A stretch of 64,000 nt of DNA from Dyella_A sp051962475 (GTDB lineage Bacteria; Pseudomonadota; Gammaproteobacteria; Xanthomonadales; Rhodanobacteraceae), in NCBI RefSeq assembly GCF_051962475.1, contig NZ_JBQCCF010000064.1, positions 62,001 to 126,000 of the forward strand, given 5' to 3'. Each line of letters opens with the position of its first letter. Position 1 is the stretch's first letter. The notes beneath the pieces are model-generated. The model was not told the DNA's origin. It worked only from the letters and a program-made list of their open reading frames with translations, and did no database searches. Of the stretch, positions 16,940 to 25,649 are shown piece by piece. The position numbers and the translations under genes are program-made.

Positions 16940-17442
16940 CAGCCGAACCCTTCGGAGACGCGAAACGTGCCGGTTTCCAGGTCCACCTCGGTCTTCAGGT
17001 AGAGCTTCAGCGGGATCGGCTGCGCCCACATCTCCGACTCGATGTTGAACACCAGCGACTGCCGGTCCATACGCGTGCTGTCGGTGTTCACCGTGACGCG
17101 CAGGGTGCTGGCGGTGAGCCGCGGTTCGAACGCCAGAATCGCCGCGCGCAACTGCCGCTGCAGCGTCGCTGCGTCGACGCCGGACAGCGCCGTGCCGGTG
17201 AGGTCGGGGATGCCGAAGTTGACCACCGAACGGGCCACCTCGGGGTAGTCGGCCAGCTCCTCTTCGTCACCGAGGTTGACGCAGTTGAGCAGCCAGGCGA
17301 TGTCGCGGGTCACGCACTCGCGCAGGCGGTTGGCGGTGATCACTCGCTTGTCGCGGCTCTCGTCGTGCTTGCCCGGCTCGTCGTCGGTCAGCCGGTCCAG
17401 CAACGAGGGTTGCAGGCGCTCCTGGGTGGTCAGCTCGGCCAT
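16939..17442 (-). CDS. tssE: T6SS baseplate subunit TssE (gp25-like)
   Basis: 167 residues. It has the N-terminal PSLLDRLTDDEP of TssE and the gp25-like core (NFGIPDLTG, AILAFEPRL, VFNIESEMWAQP). TssE links the baseplate wedge to the sheath. It starts 15 bp after tagJ and overlaps tssF by one base. Confidence 0.95.
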   Translation of the reverse strand: MAELTTQERLQPSLLDRLTDDEPGKHDESRDKRVITANRLRECVTRDIAWLLNCVNLGDEEELADYPEVARSVVNFGIPDLTGTALSGVDAATLQRQLRAAILAFEPRLTASTLRVTVNTDSTRMDRQSLVFNIESEMWAQPIPLKLYLKTEVDLETGTFRVSEGFG

Positions 17443-17457
17443 GGGGCGCGCGTTCCG

Positions 17458-18255
17458 TCAGCCCACGTCGAACGTGATGGAGCGGACATCGAGCAGCGGA
17501 TATTCGCCGGCGTCGGTCGCCAGCATGCGCTGCCCCTGGGCCACCTGGAAATCGTCGCCAAGGTCGAGCCAGTCGGTACGCCGGGCCAGCACGATCTCAC
17601 CGTCGGCAGCGCGATCGGCTCCGGGGTAGCGGGCAGGCACGAAGCCGACCGCCTGGCCACCGTTGGCCCAGGTGATCTGCACCGGTGCCCAGATCTTGTC
17701 GCGCAGGTCGCTCGGCGCCTCGAAGGTGAGCTCCTTGATGCGCGAGAACGGCGCCCAGGCGTAGCCACTCTTGGTGATCACTTCCAGGCAGGGGCCGAAG
17801 CGTGGATCGGCATCGGCCATCCAGTCGAACGCAGCGCCATCGACGCTGCCGCCGACCGCCTCGGCTTGCTCGAACGCTTGCTCGCGCAACGCGCTGGCCT
17901 GCGCATGGCGGCCTTCGGCATTGAGCTTGAGCGCCTGCAGCAAGAGCGCCACCCACTGCGCCGGCTCGCCGATGATGACCGGCGCGCGCCGGCCCTCAAG
18001 CACCTCGACGCGCTCGCGTTCACCGGTCAACGCCACGTTGTAGGCACCGACCATCAAGGCATTGAGCGGATCCAGTTCGCCAGCCACGGTGAGCTGGTTC
18101 TGGGCCCGCTCCCACTGCCCCAGCAGCGCGAGCATCTGGAACAGGAAGACCCGGCGCTTGCCATCCGCCGGGTTGGCCCGCACCTGCGCGGTGAGGGCTT
18201 GCAGCGCCTCGTCCAGCCGGCCTTCCTTGAGCATGTTCTCGGGAGTGTTATCCAC
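17458..18255 (-). CDS. tagJ: T6SS accessory protein TagJ (ImpE family)
   Basis: 265 residues. TPR-like helices at the N-terminus (MLKEGRLDEALQALTAQVRA) lead into the ImpE C-terminal domain (WMADADPRFGPCLEVI, PVQITWANGGQAVGFVPARY). TagJ binds TssB and assists sheath turnover with ClpV in some systems. The start is GTG at 18255 with AAGG upstream. It lies 48 bp after hcp and 15 bp before tssE. Confidence 0.92.
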   Translation of the reverse strand: MDNTPENMLKEGRLDEALQALTAQVRANPADGKRRVFLFQMLALLGQWERAQNQLTVAGELDPLNALMVGAYNVALTGERERVEVLEGRRAPVIIGEPAQWVALLLQALKLNAEGRHAQASALREQAFEQAEAVGGSVDGAAFDWMADADPRFGPCLEVITKSGYAWAPFSRIKELTFEAPSDLRDKIWAPVQITWANGGQAVGFVPARYPGADRAADGEIVLARRTDWLDLGDDFQVAQGQRMLATDAGEYPLLDVRSITFDVG

Positions 18256-18303
18256 GCAAAAGCCTTGGTTGACGGGAGGGACGAGGACGCTGCACCGAAG
18301 CCC

Positions 18304-18804
18304 TTAGGCCGCGGCGACCTTCTGCATGTCGTAGGTGAAGTCCTTGGCGCCGCCGAGCTTGGCGCCCTTGTCGTCCTGCGGCTGGAAGGAGTACTTGAAC
18401 TTGCCGAAGTGCAGGGTGATGTTCTCGGTCAGACGGTCTTCGCCGCCGCTGCCGCCGGTGGAGTACGAGGTCACCAGGATGCCCTCGCTCAGCTCCAGCG
18501 TGAGGAAGTCGGTCTGCTCGCCGGTGGCGTTGGTGACGTACAGCCACGCCTGGTCGATGCGACCGCCCGTGCACACCGCGTTGAGCAGCGCGTTGGAGCA
18601 GCTGTCGACGTACTTGGTGATGGAAATGTCCTGCACGTTGGCCTTGCCGCCGCTGGCGCCCGAGCCGCCGTGCAGGTCGCCGGTGTTGCTGGCGCCCCAC
18701 GACCAGGCGAGGATCGGAACCTCACCCGTGTGCTTGGCGTGCTTGGACGAGCCCTCGATCTTGACCTTGCCCGAGCCGAACTTGATGTGCATGTCGAATG
18801 CCAT
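18304..18804 (-). CDS. hcp: T6SS inner-tube protein Hcp (TssD)
   Basis: 166 residues, typical Hcp. The beta-barrel sequence includes MAFDMHIKF, an internal KHTGEVPILAWSWG strand and a C-terminal FTYDMQKV. Hexameric rings stack into the expelled tube and can carry small effectors in the lumen. GAGGAGAGG precedes the ATG. A strong hairpin and a 225-bp gap separate it from tssC, so hcp can be expressed at a level different from the sheath genes. Confidence 0.96.
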   Translation of the reverse strand: MAFDMHIKFGSGKVKIEGSSKHAKHTGEVPILAWSWGASNTGDLHGGSGASGGKANVQDISITKYVDSCSNALLNAVCTGGRIDQAWLYVTNATGEQTDFLTLELSEGILVTSYSTGGSGGEDRLTENITLHFGKFKYSFQPQDDKGAKLGGAKDFTYDMQKVAAA

Positions 18805-18990
18805 GGAACCTCTCCTCGATCACCTGTGATGGATGGATGACGCCGTTCGGGAACGTCCCCGCACCGGTCGATCCGTGGTTGACGCCTTGTTGCGTGGGGA
18901 CAAACGCCGGCCGACGGCCGTCGTGAACATCGCCCGGGAAGCGACCGCCCCCTGTCGCACCCTTGTGTCGCAGTCTTGCCGCAGTACCAA

Positions 18991-19022
18991 CGCGCAAGCC
19001 GCGGCGTGCCGCGGCTTGCGCG
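18991..19022 (-). terminator. Perfect 14-bp hairpin between tssC and hcp
   Basis: CGCGCAAGCCGCGG and its exact complement flank a 4-base loop, 8 bases after the tssC stop. There is no strong T-run, so it may act as an RNA stabiliser, processing site or partial terminator that separates sheath and Hcp expression. Confidence 0.6.
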
Positions 19023-19029
19023 CGTTAGA

Positions 19030-20523
19030 TCAGGCCTTGGCCGCGGACGGCAGGCGCGAGACCAGCCGCAGCGACACGGTGAGACCTTCCAGCTGGTAGT
19101 GCGGCTTGAGGAAGAACTTCGAGGTGTAGTACCCCGGAGCGCCCTCCACCTCTTCCACCACCACTTCGGCGGCCGACAGCGGCTTGCGCGCCTTGGTCTC
19201 CTCGCTGGAGTTCACCGGGTCACCGTCGACGTAGTTCATGACCCAGTTGGTCAGCCAGCTCTGCATCTGGTCGCGACTGGAGAACGAACCGATCTTGTCG
19301 CGCACGATGCACTTCAGGTAATGCGCGAAGCGGCTCGCGGCGAACAGGTACGGCAGGCGGCAGCTCAGCGCGGCGTTGGCGGTGGCATCCGGGTTGTCGT
19401 ACTCCTCCGGCTTGGCCAGCGACTGCGCGCTGATGAAGGCGGCCATGTCCGAGTTCTTGCGGTGGACCAGCGGCATCAGGCCCATCTTGTCCAGCTCGGC
19501 CGAGCGGCGATCGGTGATCGCGATCTCGGTGGGGCACTTCATGTCTACGCCACCGTCGTCGCTGGGGAAGGCGTGCACCGGCAGGCCTTCCACCGCACCG
19601 CCCGACTCGATGCCGCGGATGCGCGAGCACCAGCCGTATTCCTTGAACGAGCGGTTGATATTCACCGCCATTGCATAGGCGGCGTTCTGCCAGGTGTACT
19701 TGGACGAGTCGGCCCCGGAGGTGTCTTCCTCGAAGTTGAACTCTTCCACCGGGTTGGTGGCCGCGCCGTACGGCAGGCGGGCCAGCGTGCGCGGCATAGT
19801 GAGGCCGATGTACTTGGCGTCTTCGGACTCGCGCAGCGAACGCCAGGCGGCGTAATCCGGGGTGGAGAAGATCTTGGCCAGATCGCGGGGGTTCGCCAGC
19901 TCGTTCCAGTTGTCCATGCCCATCAGGGTGGAGTTGGCTGCGGCAATGAACGGCGCGTGCGCTGCTGCTGCCACCTGGGCGATGCCGCCGAGCATCTCCA
20001 CGTCGGGCGGGCTGTGATCGAAGTAGTAGTCGCCAACCAGGCAGCCGTACGGCTCACCACCGAGCTGGCCGTATTCCTCTTCGTACATCTTCTTGAAGAT
20101 CGGGCTCTGGTCCCAGGCGGTGCCCTTGTAGCGCTTGAGCGTCTTGCCCAGCTCCTTCTTGGAGATGTTCATCACGCGGATCTTCAACTGCTGATCCGTC
20201 TCGGTGTTGTTCACCAGATGATGCAGGCCGCGCCAGGCGCTCTCCAGCTTCTGGAAATCTTCGTGGTGCATGACCAGGTTCAGCTGCTCGCTGATCTTGC
20301 GGTCAAGCTCGGCCACGTAGGCGTTGATGGTCTGGGTGACGTCGTCGGAGACGATGTCCGACTTGCTCAGCACCTGCTCGGCCAGCGTGCGGACGGCCGA
20401 CTCGACCTCTTCCTTCGCGCGCTCGCTCTTGGGCTTGAATTCCTTGCTCAGCAGCGCGGCGAAATCGCCCGCTTCGACGGTGGAGGTTGCACCGCCGGTT
20501 TCGGCCAGTTTCTCGGTTGCCAT
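19030..20523 (-). CDS. tssC: T6SS sheath large subunit TssC (VipB)
   Basis: 497 residues with the EvpB/VipB signature, including ESAWRGLHHLVNNTETD, a long conserved middle (YDNPDATANAALSCRLPYLF) and the C-terminal GAPGYYTSKFFLKPHYQLEG. With TssB it forms the contractile sheath, and its N-terminal helix is recognised by ClpV. It starts 6 bp after tssB with GGGGAG in front. Confidence 0.97.
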   Translation of the reverse strand: MATEKLAETGGATSTVEAGDFAALLSKEFKPKSERAKEEVESAVRTLAEQVLSKSDIVSDDVTQTINAYVAELDRKISEQLNLVMHHEDFQKLESAWRGLHHLVNNTETDQQLKIRVMNISKKELGKTLKRYKGTAWDQSPIFKKMYEEEYGQLGGEPYGCLVGDYYFDHSPPDVEMLGGIAQVAAAAHAPFIAAANSTLMGMDNWNELANPRDLAKIFSTPDYAAWRSLRESEDAKYIGLTMPRTLARLPYGAATNPVEEFNFEEDTSGADSSKYTWQNAAYAMAVNINRSFKEYGWCSRIRGIESGGAVEGLPVHAFPSDDGGVDMKCPTEIAITDRRSAELDKMGLMPLVHRKNSDMAAFISAQSLAKPEEYDNPDATANAALSCRLPYLFAASRFAHYLKCIVRDKIGSFSSRDQMQSWLTNWVMNYVDGDPVNSSEETKARKPLSAAEVVVEEVEGAPGYYTSKFFLKPHYQLEGLTVSLRLVSRLPSAAKA

Positions 20524-20529
20524 GTGTGC

Positions 20530-21045
20530 TTACTCCCCGTCCTTGTCGTCGCCGGGCTTGGGCGCCGACACCAGTGATTGCAGCAATGCCGGATCGTTGA
20601 TCGCCTGGGCGATGAGCTTTTCGGCACCGGCCTTGCCGTCCATGTAGGTGCCAAGGTTGGCCAGTTGGGTGCGCGCCTCGAGCAGCTTGGCGACTGAGCT
20701 CACCTTGCGTGCCACGGCGGCAGGCGAGAAGTCGTCCATGCTTTCGAAGGTGATATCCACGTTGAGGCTGCCCTCGCCCGTCAGCGTGTTGGGCACGGCG
20801 AAGGAGACGCGCGGCTTCATCGACTGCAGGCGCTGATCGAAGTTGTCCACGTCGATCTCCAGCGCCTTGCGATCCTCGATCGCCGGCAGCTCGGCGTTGT
20901 TGGCGCCGGACAGATCCGACATCACGCCCATCACGAAGGGCACCTGCACCTTTTTCTGGGCGCCGTAGACCTCTACGTCGTACTCGATCTGCACGCGCGG
21001 CGCGCGATTCCTGGCGATGAATTTCTGACTGCTTTGCTTGGCCAT
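20530..21045 (-). CDS. tssB: T6SS sheath small subunit TssB (VipA)
   Basis: 171 residues. RAPRVQIEYDVEVYGAQKKV, LPFVMGVMSDLSG-type text and VRPRVSFAVPNTLTGEG-type strands mark the VipA/TssB family. It pairs with TssC in the sheath. TAAGGAG lies before the ATG. It is the first structural gene of the leftward operon, and its 389-bp upstream region separates it from the sigma-factor gene. Confidence 0.96.
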   Translation of the reverse strand: MAKQSSQKFIARNRAPRVQIEYDVEVYGAQKKVQVPFVMGVMSDLSGANNAELPAIEDRKALEIDVDNFDQRLQSMKPRVSFAVPNTLTGEGSLNVDITFESMDDFSPAAVARKVSSVAKLLEARTQLANLGTYMDGKAGAEKLIAQAINDPALLQSLVSAPKPGDDKDGE

Positions 21046-21099
21046 GCTTGTGTCTCCTTAGAACAGGGTCTACCGGTGATGAGGACGGATCGAGGCCAC

Positions 21100-21108
21100 G
21101 GTTGACGC
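21100..21108 (-). promoter_or_regulatory. GCGTCAACC motif upstream of tssB, also found upstream of hcp
   Basis: The same nine bases occur on the minus strand at 21100-21108 (55 bp before tssB) and 18877-18885 (73 bp before hcp). ECF sigma factors often use GTC-containing -35 boxes, so this is a candidate recognition element for the adjacent ECF factor. A matching -10 box at equal spacing is not evident, so support is weak. Confidence 0.25.
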
Positions 21109-21314
21109 AGCCATGCGCTCGCCGCGGTACCCCGCCGCAAACGCGATGCTTGACGTCATCCCATGTCCCCCTGGCTGCAGATGTGGAACCGGTCGCCATC
21201 GGCGACCCTGACAAGCACGGCACCGCCTTACGCGAACCCTCGCCGGGCGGTTGCAAGCCCTTCCATGGAGTTAGTGCGCACCGGCACGAACGAACTGGTC
21301 AGGGCCATCTTTCG

Positions 21315-21342
21315 TGCATTCAGCTAAAGTTCAGTGAATGCA
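21315..21342. promoter_or_regulatory. Inverted repeat TGCATTCA-N12-TGAATGCA upstream of tssB
   Basis: A perfect 8-bp dyad with a 12-bp AT-rich centre stands out in the otherwise GC-rich 389-bp region between the sigma-factor gene and tssB. The two half-sites lie 20 bp apart, about two helical turns, which suits a dimeric regulator. No regulator is identified. Apart from this dyad and the GCGTCAACC site the region holds no gene. Confidence 0.45.
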
Positions 21343-21434
21343 AAGAAGCGCACGGAGGCAGCCGCGCGACCGGGGATCGCGCGGCATGGGTCACGTCGGA
21401 GGGGGAGGCTCGGCCGCGACGGGCCAAGCTGAGA

Positions 21435-22004
21435 TCAGCCTTGCAGTTCCCGCTGCAGCCAGGCTCGGGCGAGACGCCATTCGCGCTGCACGGTTGCCGG
21501 CGAGATGCCCATGGCCGTGCCGATCTGCTCGGCCGTCAGGCCGACGAAGAAGCGCATCGACACGATGTTGGCCTGACGCGGGTCGATCTGTTCCAGCGCT
21601 TCCATGCACTCCAGCAGGGCGGCGTAGTCCACCTCGTGGGTGAGCGCGCCGGAGATCTCCGACAGCTCGATGCGATCAACCGACTGCGGCCGCTTCGACG
21701 CCTGCCGGCGGCGCGCGGCGTCGATGAGCACCTCGCGCATCGCACGCGCAGCCACGCCAAGCAGGTGCCCGCGATTCTCCCAGGCCGGCGAACCGCTGCC
21801 GCCGAATACCTTCAGGTAGGCCTCGTTGACCAGTGCGGTGGCGCTCAGGGTGCGTTCGCTGGAATTCTGGCGCAGCTGCGCGCCTGCCAGCCGGTGCAGC
21901 GCGGCATACATCTGCCGCAGGGCTTCGTCCATGGCGTCCGGATCGCCTGCCTGCGCCGAGTGCAGCAGGCGGGTCACTTCGGATTGTTTATCCATCACGT
22001 TCAT
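21435..22004 (-). CDS. ECF sigma factor lacking the DAED motif, paired with Ser/Thr kinase; probable T6SS regulator
   Basis: 189 residues with sigma region 2 (about 5-75) and region 4 (LTAEQIGTAMGISPATVQREW, about 140-185). The acidic DAED motif of region 2.2 reads SATA here, with Thr56 in place of the Glu. In the V. parahaemolyticus EcfP and X. citri EcfK systems, a partner kinase phosphorylates a Thr at this place and thereby activates the factor, which switches on T6SS genes. The gene follows a receptor Ser/Thr kinase and precedes tssB, the same arrangement. Start at 22004 is preferred (AGGA upstream), with a second ATG three codons later. Confidence 0.9.
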   Translation of the reverse strand: MNVMDKQSEVTRLLHSAQAGDPDAMDEALRQMYAALHRLAGAQLRQNSSERTLSATALVNEAYLKVFGGSGSPAWENRGHLLGVAARAMREVLIDAARRRQASKRPQSVDRIELSEISGALTHEVDYAALLECMEALEQIDPRQANIVSMRFFVGLTAEQIGTAMGISPATVQREWRLARAWLQRELQG

Positions 22005-22021
22005 ACATGCATCGATCCTGG

Positions 22022-24829
22022 TCAGTGCATGGCCATGCGGGTGTCCGAAGCGCACGATGCGCCCACCATTGCTGCGCCCAGGCCATGGCGCGCCTGCGAC
22101 TCCAGTTGCCGCAAGGCCTGCGAACGGCGGCTACAGATGCCCCATCGCGTATCCGATTGTGCCGCTGTCGTGGCCGCCAATGAAGCGGCCTGCTGAAATT
22201 CGCCGTTGGCCACGTCCAGACGCACGGCAAGCAGTTGCGCATCGATCGCCGCCCCACTGGGCAGCGCCAGCCCCACACTTTCGTTGAAGCCGCGCAGCGC
22301 GTCCAGCCACACCCTGCCCTGGCGACGGTTGCCCAGCGCCAGCGAGGCCTGACCGAGGCCGGAAAGGCTGGTCGCGTAGCTCTCCGGTGAGGTTTTCTGC
22401 TCGCGCTCGCCGAGCAGGTCGCGCGCGCGACGGAACTGCTCCAGGGCGCGCGCCGCCTGCCCGCGCTGCAGGGCGACCGTGCCGGTCAGGTTGAGGGCGT
22501 CGGCCAGATTCGTGCTGGCCCACGCCGAGCCACTGGCCACGCGCTGGCGCATCGCATCGAGGTGCGGCAGCACGATCGCCTCGGCGTCGGCGTAGCGCTG
22601 CATCTCGAGGTACTGCCCGGCCAGCGCATCGAGGGTATTGAAATAGAAATCGGGCGTGTCGGCGGCGTAGTCGCCGGCGATGCGGCTGGCGCGCTCCAGC
22701 GCCTGAACCGCGTCGCTGGTGCGCCCCATCTGCGCCAGCGCTCCGCCGAAATAGCTCAGCAAGGCGGCCAGCGATGGGCTGGGCGTGCCGATCAGCGCAT
22801 CGTAGTCGGCCAGCGCGCGGCGGAAGCCGTCCAGCGCCTGTTGCGGCTGCGTGCGCAGGGACACCAGCGCTTCGACGAAGCGGTAGTACAGCTGGTTGGT
22901 GTCGTCGGTGACGAACAGCTTGCCGGCCTCGCGCACCGCTCGCTGCGCCACCGCGATCGCCTGCGCATCCTGCCCCTGCGCGCCCTGAGTGAGCGCCAGC
23001 ACCGCGAGCGCCTGCAGATGCAGTTCGGGCTCATGACGCTCCGGATGGCGCTCCAGCCTGACGATGATCGCCTCGATCTGACGGCGCACATCATCCAGCG
23101 CGATGTCCTGCACCCCCAGATGGTTGTAGAGCTGGTTTATCTGCACGCGCAGGATCGCGTCCGCGTGGTTGCCCGGCGCACTGGACAACAGCTCGATCGC
23201 CCGCGCATTGGCGGGGATCGCCGACAGCTCATCGAGCATCGTGGAGTAGCCGCGCCCCAGCGCCGCGTACACCTGGCCACGCTCGAGCGCGCCGGGCTCG
23301 TAGGCGCGCTGCAGTTCGATCGCCTGTTTCATCAGCGCCACGGCGTTCGCACCCAGGCTGAGCTGGTTGTACGAGCGTGCCATCGACAGCAGCAGGCGCA
23401 CGCGCACCGCCGGAGCGATGTCGGTGCGCCGCGCCAGGGTGGCGGCGCCACGATCAAGCACCTGGCGCACGGTGACGTGGCTGCCGCCAGCATGGGTGGG
23501 ATCGGCGTTCTCGAACAGCTCCTGCATGAAGTCGGCGATCGCCTGCGTCTTGTCGCGTTCCAGCTCAACCCGGTGCAATTGCGTGTTCCGCTCGACCGCG
23601 AAGCCCACCAGCATCGCCAGCATCACCGCCGCCACGCCCAGGCCGACACGATGGCGGCGCAGGTACAAGCCCATCCGGTACCAGCGATGACCTCGCCGCG
23701 CCCGTACCGGGCGCAGGTCGAGGAAGCTCTCCAGATCGGCCACCATTTCGCCCACGGTGGCGTAGCGCTCGGCCGGGTTCCGCCGCAGCGCCTTCATCAC
23801 GATGGCGTCGATGTCCGGCGGCACCGCGCGGTTGGGATTGATCGCGACGGCCGATTCGCGGCGCAGGCGCCGGCTCGGCGGTAGCACGCGCCCGGTCACA
23901 ATGGCATTGGAGATATCCAGCGGTGAATCGCTCTCCGCATTGCCGAAAGGCCGCTCGCCACAGACCAGCTGGTACAGCACCACGCCCAGCGACCACACGT
24001 CCGCACGCGTGCCCAGCGGCTCGCCACGGACCTGCTCGGGGCTCGCGTAGGCCAGCGTGAGCGCACGCTGCATGGTCATCGTCTGCGCGCTGGCCACCCC
24101 GCCCATGTGATCGAGCAGGCGGGCGATGCCGAAATCCAGCAGCTTTGGCTCGCCATCGGCGGTCACCAGGATGTTCGCCGGCTTGATGTCGCGGTGAATG
24201 ACCAGCCGCTCGTGCGCATGCCGCACCGCCGCGCACACCTTGAGAAACAGCACCACCCGACGGCGCAGCGGCAGCTGGTGCCGCTCGCACCATTGATCGA
24301 TGCGCTCGCCCTGGACGAACTCCAGCGCGAGGAACGGGCGGCCGTCGCGCGTGCTGCCGCCGTCGATCAGGTGGGCGATACCCGGATGGTTGAGCGAGCC
24401 GAGGATGCGCCGCTCCTCGGCGAAGCGCCGACGCACGCCGGGCGCCAGCAGGCTGCCGCTGTTGATGAACTTGAGGGCGACGCGCTGGCGGATCTCTTCC
24501 GGCGTGCCCTCGTCGATGACGCGCTCGGCCAGGTACACCACACCCATGCCGCCCTCGCCCAGCTGGCGCACGAGCCGGTATTGGCAGGCACCGGCACCGG
24601 CCACGCTCGATCCGCTGGCATCGTGCAGGTCGCCCAGCAGGGGCAGCAGCAGCGGGGCCTCGCTGGTGTCGTCGGCTGCCTCGAGCATCCACAGCACTTC
24701 GTCGCGTAGCGCCTCGTCGCCACCGCAGGCGGCGTCGACATAGGCATCCCGCTGCGCAGCATCCAGCTCCATCGCTGCAAAGGCGATCGGCTTGGCGCGC
24801 GCGTAGCGGTGCCTGCGTGCCTCGTTCAT
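22022..24829 (-). CDS. Membrane Ser/Thr protein kinase with TPR-rich sensor domain, PknS/PknT-like
   Basis: 935 residues. The cytoplasmic kinase domain (about 83-370) has the P-loop GEGGMG at 91-96, Lys120, HRDIKPAN at 212-219 and DFG at 232-234, so it should be active. A single membrane helix (about 395-412) is followed by about 520 residues of TPR-like helical repeats, presumably periplasmic. The adjacent sigma gene lacks the usual acidic motif, which makes it the probable substrate. The kinase stop lies 17 bp before the sigma ATG. The signal that activates it is unknown. Confidence 0.93.
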   Translation of the reverse strand: MNEARRHRYARAKPIAFAAMELDAAQRDAYVDAACGGDEALRDEVLWMLEAADDTSEAPLLLPLLGDLHDASGSSVAGAGACQYRLVRQLGEGGMGVVYLAERVIDEGTPEEIRQRVALKFINSGSLLAPGVRRRFAEERRILGSLNHPGIAHLIDGGSTRDGRPFLALEFVQGERIDQWCERHQLPLRRRVVLFLKVCAAVRHAHERLVIHRDIKPANILVTADGEPKLLDFGIARLLDHMGGVASAQTMTMQRALTLAYASPEQVRGEPLGTRADVWSLGVVLYQLVCGERPFGNAESDSPLDISNAIVTGRVLPPSRRLRRESAVAINPNRAVPPDIDAIVMKALRRNPAERYATVGEMVADLESFLDLRPVRARRGHRWYRMGLYLRRHRVGLGVAAVMLAMLVGFAVERNTQLHRVELERDKTQAIADFMQELFENADPTHAGGSHVTVRQVLDRGAATLARRTDIAPAVRVRLLLSMARSYNQLSLGANAVALMKQAIELQRAYEPGALERGQVYAALGRGYSTMLDELSAIPANARAIELLSSAPGNHADAILRVQINQLYNHLGVQDIALDDVRRQIEAIIVRLERHPERHEPELHLQALAVLALTQGAQGQDAQAIAVAQRAVREAGKLFVTDDTNQLYYRFVEALVSLRTQPQQALDGFRRALADYDALIGTPSPSLAALLSYFGGALAQMGRTSDAVQALERASRIAGDYAADTPDFYFNTLDALAGQYLEMQRYADAEAIVLPHLDAMRQRVASGSAWASTNLADALNLTGTVALQRGQAARALEQFRRARDLLGEREQKTSPESYATSLSGLGQASLALGNRRQGRVWLDALRGFNESVGLALPSGAAIDAQLLAVRLDVANGEFQQAASLAATTAAQSDTRWGICSRRSQALRQLESQARHGLGAAMVGASCASDTRMAMH

Positions 24830-24914
24830 GCAGTTCCCCCTGCCGTGACGCCGGGCCAGCGTCAGCTCTCAAGTATAAGCACGGCGGCGCGACCGCCGCA
24901 CGGCGCACCCACCG

Positions 24915-24926
24915 TACCTATAGGTA
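24915..24926. promoter_or_regulatory. Palindrome TACCTATAGGTA in the divergent region before the kinase gene
   Basis: A perfect 12-bp palindrome lies in the 244-bp intergenic region shared by the kinase gene (leftward) and the small exported protein gene (rightward). A TATACT box is present on the minus strand nearer the kinase start. It may be a regulator site for either gene; no regulator is known. Confidence 0.3.
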
Positions 24927-25073
24927 TGGCATCGATCGCCGGCGCCGGTGCGCGCCGTCACGCTTCCACGTCGCCAACGCCAGCGCGCAGGCCCTTTGCC
25001 ACGCCAAGCGGCTATTCTTCGCCGATGCCGCGTCCCGACGTGGCCTCATCCCGCCACCCACCCCGGAGTCCGC

Positions 25074-25595
25074 ATGAAACTGTTGCGCCATGCCGCCCTC
25101 GCCGCCGCCCTGCTGGTGGCCGGTCCGACCTTCGCCGCCGACGTGAGCATGGCCAACGGTGCGATCACCTTCAGCACGCCGGACAACTGGATGGGCATCA
25201 TGGAGACGCAGGGCGATCCGGAGGTGCGGGTGTTCCAGGTGCCCGATCCGTCGCCGACCGCGAGCAACACGCTGGCGCGCGTCAGCGTGACGGTGAAGCA
25301 GGTGGGCGACATCGGCGGCTACCAGCGCTACGTCAGCGACGCCAATGCCAAGGCGCAGGCCCTGCCCGGCTATCAGCCGATCCGCGGCGTCAGCAATTCC
25401 AACGGCCCGAACGACTACCTCTACACCGCCAAGGAAAGCGGCGAGACCATCGCCTACGTCGAGCACTACTGGTTCCGTGACGGTCGCGCGATCCAGTTGC
25501 GCTGCCTGCGTCCGGCTTCGACCCAGGCGGGCGCCGCGTGGCAGGCGGCGTTCGACAAGGGCTGCAACGACGTAGCCAATAGTCTGGCCCGCTGA
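25074..25595 (+). CDS. Small exported protein of unknown function
   Basis: 173 residues with a clear signal peptide (KLLRHAALAAALLVAGPTFAAD, cleavage after Ala21 or so). The mature part is a compact beta-rich domain with one Cys pair (C142, C164) and the sequence YVEHYWFRDGRAIQLRCLRP. It resembles exported proteins of unknown function in Xanthomonadales. It is divergent from the T6SS kinase and 54 bp before kynU. No function is assigned. Confidence 0.75.
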   Translation: MKLLRHAALAAALLVAGPTFAADVSMANGAITFSTPDNWMGIMETQGDPEVRVFQVPDPSPTASNTLARVSVTVKQVGDIGGYQRYVSDANAKAQALPGYQPIRGVSNSNGPNDYLYTAKESGETIAYVEHYWFRDGRAIQLRCLRPASTQAGAAWQAAFDKGCNDVANSLAR

Positions 25596-25649
25596 CCCGG
25601 GCGCGCTGGAGCTTGTAACCTTGGGGATCGTCTTTGCCGGAAGCGATCC

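Noticed and set aside
18256..18303. GTCAACC before tagJ as a third copy of the shared T6SS motif
   Set aside because: It overlaps the ribosome site of tagJ (CCAAGG) and lies too close to the start to be a promoter -35 box.
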